Part shown: one piece after another, positions 1 to 9,285 of the stretch
Layout of the letters: each line of letters opens with the position of its first letter
How positions within the stretch are numbered: position 1 is the stretch's first letter
NCBI GenBank assembly: GCA_039818985.1
Contig: JBCBSU010000001.1
Location: forward strand, 1,824,367 to 1,888,366
Length of the DNA: 64,000 nucleotides
Origin: Pseudomonadota bacterium
GTDB taxonomy: Bacteria; Pseudomonadota; Alphaproteobacteria; Sphingomonadales; Sphingomonadaceae
Reading direction: 5' to 3'
Program-made: the position numbers and the translations under genes
Notes under the pieces: generated by a model
Database searches by the model: none
What the model was told of the DNA's origin: nothing
The model's input: the letters and a program-made list of their open reading frames with translations, nothing else

Positions 1-866
1 AAATGTTCCCGGCTGATCCGGTGGGCATTGGCCATATGCTGGCCCCGCTCGGGCTGGCGGCTGGTGCCGTCGTACCAACGCGCGAATGGCGCGAGCTCTA
101 CAGTGCGCTCGATGGCTCGGTTATCGCGGCCATCCATCCCTTCTACACCGCCAGCATCCGCGAGTTCGAGGCTGCTGGTCGTCCGGTTGTCGGCTCCGCC
201 CCTGTCGGTCGTGATGGCACCGCTGCTTGGCTCAAGGCGATTGGCGAGACCCATGGCTGCAGCGCCGACCAGATTGCGGCGGCGCAAAATGCGATGCTGC
301 CCGCCATCGATGGCGCGCTATCGGCGATGCCGATCAAGGGCCGGATCACGGTTGCCGGCTATGAAGGCTCCGAGCTGCTGGTTGCCCGCCTGCTGATCGA
401 AAGCGGCGCGGAAGTGCCTTATGTCGGTTCTGCCTGCCCCAAGACCAAATGGTCCGATCCGGATCGCGAATGGCTTGAGGCGCATGGCTGCAAGGTCAAT
501 TATCGCGCCAGCCTGGAAGAGGACAATGCTGCGGTCGACGAGTATGAGCCCGATCTTGCCATCGGCACTACGCCGGTTGTCCAGCATGCCAAGTCAAAGG
601 GTACGCCGGGGCTCTATTTCACCAATCTGATCTCAGCGCGCCCGCTAATGGGACCGGCAGGTGCCGGCAGTCTGGCGCAGGTGATCAATGGTGCGCTCGG
701 CAACAAGGAGCGCTTCGACCGGATGACCGCCTTTTTCGAAGGGGTTGGTGAAGGCCATACCGCCGGAATCTGGGAAGACACGCCGACCGACAGGCCCAAG
801 TTCAAGAAGAAATATGCGGCGCAAAATGCGGCAGCCGCCAAGGCAGCGGAGGCGATTGGAACATGA
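1..866 (+). CDS. bchY: Chlorophyllide a reductase subunit Y (5' truncated by window)
   Basis: One of the two nitrogenase-like subunits (with BchZ) that form the catalytic component of chlorophyllide a oxidoreductase, which reduces the C7-C8 bond of ring B using electrons from BchX. About 288 residues are visible, against roughly 480-500 for the family, and the reading frame is open to base 1, so the N-terminal 40% lies outside the window. The ATG at base 3 is internal. The visible part has the nitrogenase-component-1 fold features, including the [13 protein letters not shown] stretch and a Cys near the segment end. It overlaps bchZ by 4 bases, which indicates translational coupling. Identification rests on family resemblance and on the order bchY-bchZ-puf. 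Confidence 0.93.
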   Translation, partial: MFPADPVGIGHMLAPLGLAAGAVVPTREWRELYSALDGSVIAAIHPFYTASIREFEAAGRPVVGSAPVGRDGTAAWLKAIGETHGCSADQIAAAQNAMLPAIDGALSAMPIKGRITVAGYEGSELLVARLLIESGAEVPYVGSACPKTKWSDPDREWLEAHGCKVNYRASLEEDNAAVDEYEPDLAIGTTPVVQHAKSKGTPGLYFTNLISARPLMGPAGAGSLAQVINGALGNKERFDRMTAFFEGVGEGHTAGIWEDTPTDRPKFKKKYAAQNAAAAKAAEAIGT

Positions 867-2308
867 CACTGATACTCGATCATGACCGCGCCGGTGGCTA
901 TTGGGGTTCGGTTTACGCGTTCACCGCGATCAAGGGCCTGCAAGTCATCATTGACGGCCCGGTAGGGTGTGAAAACCTGCCGGTAACATCGGTGCTGCAC
1001 TATACCGATGGTCTGCCACCGCATGAGCTGCCGATTGTGGTCACCGGCCTTGCCGAGGAAGAGCTTGGCAAGACCGGCACCGAAGGCGCGATGAAACGCG
1101 CCTGGAAGTCGCTCGACCCGGATCTGCCCGCTGTGGTGGTCACCGGCTCGATCGCCGAGATGATCGGCGGCGGCGTGACGCCTGAGGGCACCAATATCAA
1201 GCGCTTCCTGCCACGCACCATTGATGAGGATCAATGGCAGTCGGAAGACCGCGCCCTTTCCTGGCTATGGACCGAGTTCGGGCCGAAGAAAATGCCCAAA
1301 CCCAAGGTGCTGAAGGAAGGCGACAAGCCCAAGGTCAATATCATCGGGCCGAGTTATGGCATGTTCAATATGCCGTCTGATCTGGCTGAAATCCGCAGGC
1401 TGATCGAAGGCATTGGCGCCGAGGTCAATATGGTGTTCCCGCTCGGCAGCCATCTGGCGGACATCCGCCAGCTCGCCAATGCCTCGGTCAATGTGTGCAT
1501 GTATCGCGAATTTGGCCGTAACCTCTGTGAACTGCTCGAACGGCCCTATTTGCAGGCGCCGATTGGTCTGGATTCCACCACCAAATTCCTGCGCCAGCTC
1601 GGTGAGATGACCGGACTCGATCCAGAGCCGTTCATCGAGAAGGAAAAGCACACCACCATCAAGCCGCTTTGGGATTTGTGGCGCTCGGTAACCCAGGATT
1701 TCTTCGGCACCGCCAATTTCGGCATCGTCGCCAATGAGACCTATGCCCGCGGCATCCGCAATTTCCTCGAGAATGACATGGGCATGCCCTGCGCCTTCTC
1801 CTTCGGTCGCACCGCCGGGGTCAAACCCGATAATGAAGCCGTGCGCACGGCAATCCATGAGACACCGCCGATGATGGTGTTCGGCAGCTATAATGAGCGC
1901 ATGTATATGGCCGAGGCCGGGGGACGTGGCATATTTATTCCCGCCTCCTTCCCCGGCGCCGCCATCCGCCGCCACACGGGTACCCCCTATATGGGCTATG
2001 CCGGTGCCACCTATCTGGTGCAGGAGGTATGCAACGCGCTGTTCGATGCGCTGTTCCATATCCTTCCGCTATCGACCCAGATGGACAAGGGCGAGGCCAC
2101 CCCGGCGCGCGCCGAGGCACCGCTCGAATGGGATCACGAAGCCAAGAAAAAGCTCGACGCCATTGTCGAAGCCCAACCCGTTCTGGTCCGCATCTCCGCT
2201 GCCAAGAATCTGCGTGACGCCGCCGAACGACAGGCGCGGCGTGCAGGGGAGAAGCATGTTTCAGCCGACCGTCTCGCGGCGGCCTTACTCGAAGGGGCGA
2301 ACGCATGA
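863..2308 (+). CDS. bchZ: Chlorophyllide a reductase subunit Z
   Basis: Partner of BchY in chlorophyllide a oxidoreductase. It is 481 residues, close to the usual family length. The N-terminal region carries the nitrogenase-like GPVGCEN motif (Cys about residue 38), a candidate ligand for the cluster shared with BchY. The first ATG lies inside the bchY stop region (ATGA overlap). The 3' end overlaps, again through ATGA, a small ORF that precedes pufB, so the bch genes read directly into puf. This bchXYZ-puf superoperon is the usual arrangement in purple photosynthetic alphaproteobacteria. Confidence 0.95.
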   Translation: MTLILDHDRAGGYWGSVYAFTAIKGLQVIIDGPVGCENLPVTSVLHYTDGLPPHELPIVVTGLAEEELGKTGTEGAMKRAWKSLDPDLPAVVVTGSIAEMIGGGVTPEGTNIKRFLPRTIDEDQWQSEDRALSWLWTEFGPKKMPKPKVLKEGDKPKVNIIGPSYGMFNMPSDLAEIRRLIEGIGAEVNMVFPLGSHLADIRQLANASVNVCMYREFGRNLCELLERPYLQAPIGLDSTTKFLRQLGEMTGLDPEPFIEKEKHTTIKPLWDLWRSVTQDFFGTANFGIVANETYARGIRNFLENDMGMPCAFSFGRTAGVKPDNEAVRTAIHETPPMMVFGSYNERMYMAEAGGRGIFIPASFPGAAIRRHTGTPYMGYAGATYLVQEVCNALFDALFHILPLSTQMDKGEATPARAEAPLEWDHEAKKKLDAIVEAQPVLVRISAAKNLRDAAERQARRAGEKHVSADRLAAALLEGANA

Positions 2309-2454
2309 TTGCGCATGATCCGCTCCACCTATTCGCGAAAAGCCGCGGCTTTTTCGCGTCCGCAACCTTGTCGGCAATGGGTGCCGCCAGGGCAATACCC
2401 GTGGGAGGCGCCTTGGGCGGCTGTCAGGGGGCTAGAATGGAGAAGGAAGTATGA
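2305..2454 (+). CDS. Unknown 49-residue ORF bridging bchZ and pufB
   Basis: A 49-codon frame starts with ATG inside the bchZ stop (ATGA, 2305-2308) and ends with TGA inside the pufB start (ATGA, 2451-2454). It therefore exactly fills the gap where pufQ sits in Rhodobacter. The translation begins [17 protein letters not shown] and contains one moderately hydrophobic Ala/Gly-rich stretch. I do not recognise it as PufQ, which is longer and has a clear membrane segment. The hairpin at 2333-2359 lies within it. It may be a real small protein, a translated leader that couples bchZ to pufB translation, or a chance frame. The double stop/start overlap is the main argument for translation. Confidence 0.45.
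   Translation: MIAHDPLHLFAKSRGFFASATLSAMGAARAIPVGGALGGCQGARMEKEV
2333..2359 (+). promoter_or_regulatory. Inverted repeat in bchZ-pufB gap
   Basis: CGCGAAAAGCC and GGCTTTTTCGCG form a hairpin (one-base bulge, GC loop) about 90 bases before pufB. No T-run follows it directly, so it looks more like an mRNA-processing or stability element than a terminator. In puf operons, hairpins at segment ends give different amounts of bch and puf message. That role is inferred here. Confidence 0.55.
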
Positions 2455-2678
2455 GTAACGAAGAACGATTGGGCCCCGAGGCCTATCTGACCCCCGAGGA
2501 GGCGAAAGAGTTTCACAAACTCTTTGTCGCAAGCATGGGCTTCTTCACCGCTGTCGCAGTCGTTGCGCATGTTCTGGTGTGGATGTGGAAACCATGGTTC
2601 CCGGATACCCCCGGCTACGCAATGCTGAATGACGGTGTGCAGGTTGCGCAAGCAACGCTCACCGCGTTCCTGGCTTAA
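2451..2678 (+). CDS. pufB: Light-harvesting LH1 beta subunit
   Basis: Small single-span antenna polypeptide of the core LH1 ring, 75 residues. The membrane span runs about residues 25-47. His40 is the bacteriochlorophyll ligand, and His22, eighteen residues earlier, is the second conserved beta-chain His. The WMWKPWFP segment follows on the periplasmic side. A tail of about 25 residues after the PWFP segment makes it longer than typical LH1 beta chains. The start has a strong GGAGAAGGAAG Shine-Dalgarno sequence. It is followed by pufA after 12 bases. Confidence 0.96.
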   Translation: MSNEERLGPEAYLTPEEAKEFHKLFVASMGFFTAVAVVAHVLVWMWKPWFPDTPGYAMLNDGVQVAQATLTAFLA

Positions 2679-2690
2679 GGAGACAATATT

Positions 2691-2873
2691 ATGTGGAGAA
2701 TGTGGATTACATTCGATCCGCGGAGGACGTTGGTCGCTCTCGCGGTGTTCCTGTTCACTCTGGCAGTGCTGATTCATTTCATCCTGCTGAGCACGGACCG
2801 CTACAACTGGCTCGAAAAGCCGTCGGCTGACTCTGCTTCAGTCACGCTGGAACAGTCTGAACAGCTAACCTGA
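2691..2873 (+). CDS. pufA: Light-harvesting LH1 alpha subunit
   Basis: Core-antenna alpha chain, 60 residues. It begins [13 protein letters not shown], typical of LH1 alpha, followed by one membrane span (about 13-34) with His29 as the bacteriochlorophyll ligand and the aromatic YNWLE segment. It assembles with PufB around the reaction centre. The AAGGAG Shine-Dalgarno lies just upstream. A processing-type hairpin follows the stop. Confidence 0.96.
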   Translation: MWRMWITFDPRRTLVALAVFLFTLAVLIHFILLSTDRYNWLEKPSADSASVTLEQSEQLT

Positions 2874-2887
2874 ACCCAAGCTCCCAA

Positions 2888-2918
2888 GGAGGCCGCGACA
2901 GGCGACTGTCGCGCCTCC
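2888..2918 (+). promoter_or_regulatory. pufA-pufL intercistronic hairpin
   Basis: GGAGGCCGCGACAG pairs with CTGTCGCGCCTCC (one bulged C, GCGA loop), giving a 13-bp stem 15 bases after pufA. No T-run follows. In Rhodobacter a hairpin at this position protects the pufBA segment and raises antenna:reaction-centre stoichiometry. The position and strength here fit that role. Confidence 0.8.
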
Positions 2919-3004
2919 CATAGGGGCAGGCTCTTGCGTGGTTTGGGCAGAGACGTGCGCACCGTATTCCCGGTGCCAGAGGAAAATGTCTGAAGGAAGT
3001 TGCG

Positions 3005-3832
3005 ATGGCGCTTTTAAGCTATGAGAGAAAATATCGTGTCCGGGGGGGCACGTTGATCGGCGGCGATCTGTTCGATTTCTGGATCGGCCCGTTTTACGTC
3101 GGATTTTTTGGCGTCACCACGGCGATATTCGCATCCCTTGGGACAGCATTGATATTTTATGGCGCCGCCATAGGACCGACATGGAACCCATGGCTGATTT
3201 CGATCAATCCGCCTGACATCAGCTACGGTCTGGAATTTGCGCCGCTTCGAGAGGGCGGCCTCTGGCAGGTCATCACCATATGTGCGGTCGGGGCATTCTG
3301 TTCCTGGGCGCTACGAGAGGTGGAGATATGCCGTAAACTGGGTATCGGCTATCATGTGCCGATCGCCTTCAGCTTCGCGATTTTTGCCTATGTCACACTG
3401 GTCGTTTTCCGGCCCTTCTTCATGGGCGCATGGGGTTATGGCTTTCCCTATGGCATTTTCAGTCATCTCGACTGGGTCTCCAACACCGGATACCAATATG
3501 TCAATTTCCACTATAATCCAGCCCATATGATCGCCATCACCTTCTTCTTCACGACCAACCTTGCGTTGGCGTTGCATGGTGCGCTGATCCTGTCGGCGGT
3601 CAATCCGCAAAAGGGAGAGCCGGTCAAGACGCCCGAATATGAAGATACCTTCTTCCGCGATTTCATCGGCTATTCGGTCGGCACCATCGGCATCCACCGC
3701 GTCGGCCTGTTCCTGGCACTGAATGCCGGTTTCTGGAGCGCGGTCTGCATCTTCATCTCCGGACCAATCTGGGCCGAAGGCTGGCCCGAATGGTGGGACT
3801 GGTGGAAGAGCATTCCGGTCTGGGCTGAGTAA
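3005..3832 (+). CDS. pufL: Photosynthetic reaction centre L subunit
   Basis: Quinone-type reaction-centre L chain, 275 residues, five membrane helices. Expected pigment and iron ligands are visible: His in GIFSHLDW, His in NPAHM, His in LALHG and His in GIHRVG. It binds, with PufM, the special pair, bacteriopheophytin and the quinones in the inner membrane. A GAAGG Shine-Dalgarno precedes the ATG. PufM follows after 17 bases. Confidence 0.98.
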   Translation: MALLSYERKYRVRGGTLIGGDLFDFWIGPFYVGFFGVTTAIFASLGTALIFYGAAIGPTWNPWLISINPPDISYGLEFAPLREGGLWQVITICAVGAFCSWALREVEICRKLGIGYHVPIAFSFAIFAYVTLVVFRPFFMGAWGYGFPYGIFSHLDWVSNTGYQYVNFHYNPAHMIAITFFFTTNLALALHGALILSAVNPQKGEPVKTPEYEDTFFRDFIGYSVGTIGIHRVGLFLALNAGFWSAVCIFISGPIWAEGWPEWWDWWKSIPVWAE

Positions 3833-3849
3833 GGAAGGGGTATAGGCAC

Positions 3850-4785
3850 ATGGCACGTACACGTTATCAGAATATCTTCACCCAGGTGCAGCTGCAGCAT
3901 ACTCCGGAAATGGGGATGCCGCACAAGGCCGGAACCAGTGAACCGCGACTGAAGGGCACGAGTTTCAATTATTGGATGGGGACATTCGGCCAGGCGCAGA
4001 TCGGCCCGCTCTATCTTGGCTGGCTCGGGCTGATGTCGTTGGTCAGCGGTGGTCTGGCCATCACGATCATCGGCTTCAACTTCCTGGCGTCGGTGGACTG
4101 GAGTCCGCAAGCGTTCATGCGCGAGTTTTTCTGGCTGACGCTCGATCCGCCGGGGCCGGAATATGGCTTCTCGCCCTTTGTACCGCTGAATGAAGGCGGG
4201 TGGTTCATCATTACCGGCTTCCTGCTTACCGCATCGGTGCTGCTATGGTGGCTAAGAACCTATCGCCGGGCGATTGCCCTGGGCATGGGTACGCATGTCG
4301 CCTGGGCGTTTTTGTCGGCGATCTGGCTGTTCCTGGTGCTCGGCTTCATTCGCCCATGGTTTATGGGCAGCTGGGCCGAAGCAGTGCCTTATGGCATCTT
4401 CTCGCATCTGGAATGGACCAACAATTTCTCGCTGCAATATGGCAATCTGTTCTACAATCCGTTCCACGCGCTCTCCATCGTCTTTCTCTATGGCTCGGCG
4501 CTGCTGTTCGCCATGCACGGCGCGACGATCCTGGCGGTCGGCCGTTATGGCGGTGAGCGCGAACTCGAACAGATCACAGATCGCGGTACCGCGACGGAGC
4601 GTGCGGCGCTGTTCTGGCGCTGGACCATGGGCTTCAACGCCACCATGGAGTCGATCCACCGCTGGGCCTGGTGGTTTGCGGTGCTGACGACGCTGACCGG
4701 CGGCATCGGCATTCTGCTCACCGGCACCGTAGTCGATAACTGGTATCTCTGGGCAATCGAACACAAATACGCCCCGGAATACTGA
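3850..4785 (+). CDS. pufM: Photosynthetic reaction centre M subunit
   Basis: Reaction-centre M chain, 311 residues, homologous to PufL and with matching ligand motifs: [23 protein letters not shown] and MESIHRW. It is the last gene of the operon: a strong terminator follows and no pufC (tetrahaem cytochrome) lies downstream. Electron donation to the special pair must therefore come from a soluble or anchored monohaem cytochrome, such as the one at 27406-27927. Confidence 0.98.
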   Translation: MARTRYQNIFTQVQLQHTPEMGMPHKAGTSEPRLKGTSFNYWMGTFGQAQIGPLYLGWLGLMSLVSGGLAITIIGFNFLASVDWSPQAFMREFFWLTLDPPGPEYGFSPFVPLNEGGWFIITGFLLTASVLLWWLRTYRRAIALGMGTHVAWAFLSAIWLFLVLGFIRPWFMGSWAEAVPYGIFSHLEWTNNFSLQYGNLFYNPFHALSIVFLYGSALLFAMHGATILAVGRYGGERELEQITDRGTATERAALFWRWTMGFNATMESIHRWAWWFAVLTTLTGGIGILLTGTVVDNWYLWAIEHKYAPEY

Positions 4786-4833
4786 CCGGAACGATCTTTC
4801 CCCTGGGGTGGCAACACCACAGGCACCCACCTG

Positions 4834-4866
4834 GCCCGGCACCTTAGGTGCCGGGCATTCTTTTTG
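4834..4866 (+). terminator. Terminator of the bch-puf operon
   Basis: GCCCGGCACC and GGTGCCGGGC form a perfect 10-bp stem with a TTA loop, followed by ATTCTTTTT. It lies 49 bases after pufM and ends the superoperon. The next genes run on the opposite strand. Confidence 0.92.
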
Positions 4867-4920
4867 CATTTTCGGTAAAAGGACGCGCTCAAATGCCGGG
4901 TCCAAAACCCGCTTTGCAGA

Positions 4921-5181
4921 TCAGTCCCGGGCCGCGACCCTGCGCCTCCGCATATCGTAGAGATGGATTGGGAAAGACAGAGCAAGTGGCAGCGCAATCA
5001 TCGGCCAGGAGGCGCCGGTCAGTGCAGCGCGCAATGCCAACATCATCAGCACCGCCGGCATCAGAGCACCCAATATGGCGATCCAGTCGCCACCACGATA
5101 TTTCAGCCAGAGCGCTTCAGCCAGCAGTACCAGCAGGACAACATCCACTGCCCGGCCGGAAGAGAAGAAGGCTTCCATCAA
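4921..5181 (-). CDS. Small conserved membrane protein next to tspO
   Basis: An 86-residue protein with three predicted hydrophobic spans (about 10-26, 32-50, 56-74) and a basic C-terminus (MRRRRVAARD). It is 6 bases downstream of tspO on the same strand and between puf and bchP, so it is probably co-transcribed with tspO-bchP-bchG. I do not recognise a named family. The location suggests a role in pigment or membrane-complex biology, which is inference only. Confidence 0.75.
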   Translation of the reverse strand: MMEAFFSSGRAVDVVLLVLLAEALWLKYRGGDWIAILGALMPAVLMMLALRAALTGASWPMIALPLALSFPIHLYDMRRRRVAARD

Positions 5182-5187
5182 CCGGCT

Positions 5188-5670
5188 TCAGCCAAAGGGT
5201 CCGTTAAGGCGGACAATCTCGTAATTCAGCGCCCCGGCAAAGCTGACCCAGGCGAGATAGGGCAGCAGCAGAAGCGAGGTACCGCGCGAGAAACGACCGC
5301 AGAAGATGATCAGGACGAGGATAGACACCCATAGCATGATGAGTTCATAAAACGCCCAGTCGGGTCGCTGGAAGCGGAAGAACAGGAAGCTCCACATCAG
5401 GTTGAGAAAACCGTTCAGTGCGAACAGCATCAGCGCGAAATCGATATCGCGCCGTGTTTGTGCCTTGAACCAGGCGAGATAGCCCGCCAGCGCAATCAGT
5501 GCGAAAATAACGGTCCAGGCAATACCGAACAGCCAGTCCGGCGGTGCCCATTCAGGCTGTGCCAGCGAATAATACCACTCATCAAGAACCGTGATCGTAC
5601 TGCCGATCAGGGCCGTCATCAAGGCCAGGAAAGCGGCGATGCTGATCGGGAGTAGCGCCGCTTTATTCAT
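5188..5670 (-). CDS. tspO: TspO/MBR (tryptophan-rich sensory) protein
   Basis: A 160-residue five-helix membrane protein of the TspO/peripheral benzodiazepine receptor family. Typical features are the W-rich PEWAPPDWLFGIAWT segment, the LNGFLNLMWSFLFF segment and the WVSFAGALNYEIVRLN end. In Rhodobacter sphaeroides TspO binds porphyrin intermediates and lowers photosynthesis gene expression in response to oxygen. Placement directly after bchP in a pigment operon agrees with a tetrapyrrole-handling or regulatory job. Confidence 0.93.
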   Translation of the reverse strand: MNKAALLPISIAAFLALMTALIGSTITVLDEWYYSLAQPEWAPPDWLFGIAWTVIFALIALAGYLAWFKAQTRRDIDFALMLFALNGFLNLMWSFLFFRFQRPDWAFYELIMLWVSILVLIIFCGRFSRGTSLLLLPYLAWVSFAGALNYEIVRLNGPFG

Positions 5671-5679
5671 ATCCCTGGC

Positions 5680-6909
5680 TTATCCTCCCTTGGCGACCTG
5701 CCCTTCTTCCATGGATTTGATCCCCAGAAGATGCGCCGTGTCCTTCAGGAAGATTTTGACATGCGCCAGCGGGTCACGCTTGACCAATTCTTTGTGCATA
5801 TAGGCTTCCCAAGTCAAGCGCTGCACATCGGGATCATCGCACATTTTGACAAAGCGCTCGCGGCGCTTGTCGCTGGAATACCAGAAATATTGCATGATCC
5901 CGAGGATCCAGAACACCCGGCCATGCTGTTTCATGAAGGCCTTGCGCGCGCCGGCCAGCGCCTTGGCCTGTCCGGTCTGGAGGAACTGCATCGCCGCATT
6001 GGCCCCCATGCGACCGGCGGCCATGGCATAATAAATGCCCTCGCCGGAAGCCGGTGCGACCACGCCTGCGGCATCACCGACGACCAGAACATTCTTGCCA
6101 TTGTCCCATTTCCTGAGCGGCTTGAGCGGAATCGGAGCGCCTTCCTTCCGGATCGTCTCCCAGCCGTCAAGACCGGTCTGTTCACGCATCAGCTTGGTCG
6201 TTTCGCGCAACGGAAAGCCTTTATTGGCACTGCCCAGCCCGATGCTGGCGGTTTTGCCGTGAGGGAAAATCCAGGCATAGAAATCGGGCGATAAATGGCC
6301 CTGATAATAGACGTCGCAGCGATCGTCGCGATAGTCTTGCTGATGCTCTTCGGGCACCTTGACGATTTCGTGATAGGCAAAGACGCAAGGTACGCGGTCA
6401 GCATTCTTGATGGAATCGCGCGCCACTTTGGAGCGCGCGCCATCGGCACCGATGACCATCCGGGTGGAGATTCTTTGCGGTTCCGACTGGCGATCCTTGC
6501 GGAACATGATGGTGGCAATATTGTCCGGCCCCTGCTCTATGCCTTCATAGGTTCCGGTCATGCGCACCGCGCCAGCCTCGGCAGCACGGTTGCGCAGCCA
6601 TTCGTCGAATTCATCGCGATCAACCATGCCGACATAGCCGCCCTCACCCACCGGCATGTCGACGCGGTTGTCCTTGGGCGAAATGATCCGCGCCGAATGG
6701 GCATGCGCCTTGAGCAACGATTGCGGAATGTCGAAATCCTTGAGCAGCCGCGGCGGCACCGCCCCACCACAGGGTTTGATCCGTCCATCACGGTCGAGCA
6801 GCATCACCTTGTGACCCTGTACGGCCAAGTCATGCGCCGCAGTGGCACCGGAAGGGCCACCGCCGACTACGACAACGTCAAAGTCTACCTGCTGGTTACT
6901 GCTGCTCAT
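5680..6909 (-). CDS. bchP: Geranylgeranyl reductase (bacteriochlorophyll tail)
   Basis: FAD-dependent reductase that saturates three double bonds of the geranylgeranyl tail of bacteriochlorophyll a to give phytyl. It is 409 residues. The N-terminal dinucleotide-binding motif VVVGGGPSGATAA lies at about residues 11-24, and the second FAD motif is LVVGDAAGVVAPASGEGI. The start overlaps the stop of the upstream carrier gene by 4 bases (ATGA). Confidence 0.96.
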   Translation of the reverse strand: MSSSNQQVDFDVVVVGGGPSGATAAHDLAVQGHKVMLLDRDGRIKPCGGAVPPRLLKDFDIPQSLLKAHAHSARIISPKDNRVDMPVGEGGYVGMVDRDEFDEWLRNRAAEAGAVRMTGTYEGIEQGPDNIATIMFRKDRQSEPQRISTRMVIGADGARSKVARDSIKNADRVPCVFAYHEIVKVPEEHQQDYRDDRCDVYYQGHLSPDFYAWIFPHGKTASIGLGSANKGFPLRETTKLMREQTGLDGWETIRKEGAPIPLKPLRKWDNGKNVLVVGDAAGVVAPASGEGIYYAMAAGRMGANAAMQFLQTGQAKALAGARKAFMKQHGRVFWILGIMQYFWYSSDKRRERFVKMCDDPDVQRLTWEAYMHKELVKRDPLAHVKIFLKDTAHLLGIKSMEEGQVAKGG

Positions 6910-8285
6910 ATTCCCATCACCTTTCCGACATCCTGCCCGCTATCGGGCATCTGGCGCTGCTTGCGCGGCATCTGCATCGTCGTCGCCATCAGCGCTGCGG
7001 CGATAAACAGCAGCGCTTCGATGGCGAACACCATCTGAAAGGCAGTGACGTCTTCACCGGTCAGGCTGCGCAGCTGGTCAACGATCACCGCACCCAGCAA
7101 CCCGCCCAAGCCAAAGGCTATCGCCTGTGCCGCGCCCCAGACGCCCATGCGCGCGCCCTCGCCCGAAGCCACGCCCTTGCTGGCAAGGCCAAGCATCGCG
7201 CTCACCGCGCCGACGGCAAACATGCCATTGGCAAATCCAAGACCGAACACATTCATGCGTAAGGGCCAGGCAATGCCCACTGTCGCCGCCATGGACAGCC
7301 CGGCAAGCATTACCGCCGAACCGGCGCAACCGATGACGATCCAGATCTTCAAATTGGCACCATAGTGCCGTGCAAACAGGCTGCCGCCCAAGCCGGCGAC
7401 CAGCATACCAAGCAGGATGCCACTATGCTGCACACTCGACAGTGTTGTCGATTGACCCGGGGTCATCTCGAACAGAAAGCCCGCAAAAGGCTCCATAATC
7501 AGGTCCTGCATACTGTAAGCCAGCATCGACAGGAATACGAAATAGGTAAAACGGCGCGCCTGATTTTCCTGCCAGATTTCACGCACCACCTCGATAAAGC
7601 TGTCTGCCTGGGCATTGGCATTGGGACGCTCGACTATCGGCGTACTGTCCTCGAGCCGGTATAGCGCAACCTGGGTCAGGCAGAAGGCAGCGAGCACGAC
7701 CAAGCTGGCGACAATCGCCAGACGCTGTGCGCTAAAGGGGTCAAGATTGGCGCCAGCAACCGCCGCCGCCACAACAATACCGGCAATCATCATCGTCCAG
7801 GTAATCGCTGCCGAGGCCGGCTTGCGTTCCATCGACACCCGCGACGCCAGCAGCGCCAGCAGCGCGGTACCTGCTATGCCGACACCGAAGCCGATCAGGG
7901 TAAAACCGACAATCGCCAGAACCGCACCGAAAAAGCCGGGCGAAGACATCATGATCGTCGCATTGACCGCCATGATCGCGCCGAGAGAGAGCACGCACAT
8001 GCCGCCGATGATCCATGGCGTGCGCCGTGCGCTATGGTCCGATTGATGACCCCAGACCGGGCGGGTGAGCTGCACCGCATAATGCCATGCCACCAATGCT
8101 GCCGGGATCGCCGCCGCCACCGAATATTCGACCACCATTACCCGGTTGAGCAGCGATGTTGCCAGCATCACGATTGCACCGATCGATGCCTGCACCGCGC
8201 CCAGGCGGATAATGCCGAACCAGCTCAGTCCGGTGGCTTGGACGCCTTTAGTGTCCAGTGCCCGTCCCTTTAGTGATTGTGCCAT
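6906..8285 (-). CDS. PucC-family MFS carrier (bch2/ORF428 type)
   Basis: A 459-residue, roughly 12-span major-facilitator protein of the PucC/LhaA/BCH2 family. The family signature LMEPFAGFLFEMTPGQSTTLSS occurs about the middle. In Rhodobacter the matching gene (ORF428/bch2) lies between bchP and bchG, as here. Family members help deliver bacteriochlorophyll to antenna polypeptides, but the exact role of this one is not settled. It is joined to bchG by a TGATG overlap and to bchP by an ATGA overlap. It is one of three PucC-type proteins in this window. Confidence 0.9.
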   Translation of the reverse strand: MAQSLKGRALDTKGVQATGLSWFGIIRLGAVQASIGAIVMLATSLLNRVMVVEYSVAAAIPAALVAWHYAVQLTRPVWGHQSDHSARRTPWIIGGMCVLSLGAIMAVNATIMMSSPGFFGAVLAIVGFTLIGFGVGIAGTALLALLASRVSMERKPASAAITWTMMIAGIVVAAAVAGANLDPFSAQRLAIVASLVVLAAFCLTQVALYRLEDSTPIVERPNANAQADSFIEVVREIWQENQARRFTYFVFLSMLAYSMQDLIMEPFAGFLFEMTPGQSTTLSSVQHSGILLGMLVAGLGGSLFARHYGANLKIWIVIGCAGSAVMLAGLSMAATVGIAWPLRMNVFGLGFANGMFAVGAVSAMLGLASKGVASGEGARMGVWGAAQAIAFGLGGLLGAVIVDQLRSLTGEDVTAFQMVFAIEALLFIAAALMATTMQMPRKQRQMPDSGQDVGKVMGI

Positions 8286-9199
8286 CAGATATATCCTCCC
8301 AGCCCCAGTGCCGCGGCGAGCATGCCGAAGACATAGAGCGAAACACCCGTTGCATTATACCAGGGGGCCAATTTGCGCGGGCTCCCTACCAGCCGTACCA
8401 TCAGGCCGATCTGGATCACCAGGAACAGGCTGACGATGCCGGCCGAAAGGGTCAGGCCCTCGGCGACCAGCACCGCTATCACCACGATCTGCGGTACTGC
8501 CATCACGGCGCAGGCGAACAGCGCTGCATTGCGCACACCCATCACCACCGGCAGCGATTTGAGACCCATGGCGGTATCGCCTTCCACTGCCTTGAAATCA
8601 TTGAGGGTCATGATGCCATGGGCACCCAGGCTGTAGAGCAGGATGACCAGCAGCACGGTTTCCGAGGGCAGGCCGCCGAGCATGACGCTGGCACCAGTAA
8701 ACCAGGACAGGCCTTCATAGCTCAGCGCGCAGACCAGCGGCCCGATCCAGCCGCTGCGCTTGAAACGGAAGGGCGGCGAGCTATAAGCCCAGCCGAAGAA
8801 CAGCGCGACACAGGTGGCGATCAAGACCCAGAAGCCGAGATATGCCGCCAGCAACAGTGACACCGCCGAGCCGATCAGCGCAATCCATACACCCCACAAG
8901 CCGGGAATGCGCCCCGACGGGATTGGGCGGTCCGGCTCGTTGATCGCATCGACTTCGCGGTCGCACCAGTCGTTGATCACCTGGCTGGTGCCGCAGACAA
9001 TCGGTCCGGTCAGCAAGATGCCGAGCGCGAGAAACAGCCAGTTCTCGGTGATCGAGGCACCCGATGATACGACGCCACACATAAACGCCCACATGGGCGG
9101 GAACCATGTCACCGGCTTTGTCAGCTCCAGCACATCCCGCGGCGCAGGGAGCTGCGCAAATGTCCGGGAGAGTGCCGAGTCTGTGGCCGGTTCTGACAT
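8285..9199 (-). CDS. bchG: Bacteriochlorophyll a synthase
   Basis: UbiA-superfamily membrane prenyltransferase that esterifies bacteriochlorophyllide a with geranylgeranyl (or phytyl) diphosphate. It is 304 residues with about eight or nine spans. The Asp-rich substrate/Mg motif NDWCDREVDAINEPDRP and the second motif NDFKAVEGD are present. It is the first gene of the bchG-(pucC-like)-bchP-tspO operon. A perfect PpsR operator lies 30-47 bases before its start codon. Confidence 0.97.
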   Translation of the reverse strand: MSEPATDSALSRTFAQLPAPRDVLELTKPVTWFPPMWAFMCGVVSSGASITENWLFLALGILLTGPIVCGTSQVINDWCDREVDAINEPDRPIPSGRIPGLWGVWIALIGSAVSLLLAAYLGFWVLIATCVALFFGWAYSSPPFRFKRSGWIGPLVCALSYEGLSWFTGASVMLGGLPSETVLLVILLYSLGAHGIMTLNDFKAVEGDTAMGLKSLPVVMGVRNAALFACAVMAVPQIVVIAVLVAEGLTLSAGIVSLFLVIQIGLMVRLVGSPRKLAPWYNATGVSLYVFGMLAAALGLGGYI

Positions 9200-9228
9200 G
9201 CGAGAAGGCTATGCCAATCACCTGGCAG

Positions 9229-9246
9229 TGTCAAATTATTTGGACA
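9229..9246. promoter_or_regulatory. PpsR operator upstream of bchG
   Basis: TGTCAAATTATTTGGACA matches the PpsR/CrtJ consensus TGT-N12-ACA, in its strongest form TGTC-N10-GACA. On the minus strand its first arm also reads TTGACA, a possible -35 box for bchG, so binding would block polymerase. Confidence 0.88.
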
Positions 9247-9254
9247 ATAAAAAC

Positions 9255-9271
9255 TGTCGTAAAAATAGACA
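9255..9271. promoter_or_regulatory. Second, one-base-short PpsR-like site
   Basis: TGTCGTAAAAATAGACA has perfect TGTC and GACA arms but N9 between them (TGT-N11-ACA), one base shorter than consensus. It sits 8 bases from the perfect site. Tandem PpsR sites are common for cooperative binding. Whether the short spacing is tolerated is unknown. Confidence 0.5.
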
Positions 9272-9285
9272 GTTGTCAGGCGATG

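Noticed and set aside
2305-2454. Small ORF as pufQ
   Set aside because: It is shorter than PufQ and lacks a clear membrane span; only the location agrees.
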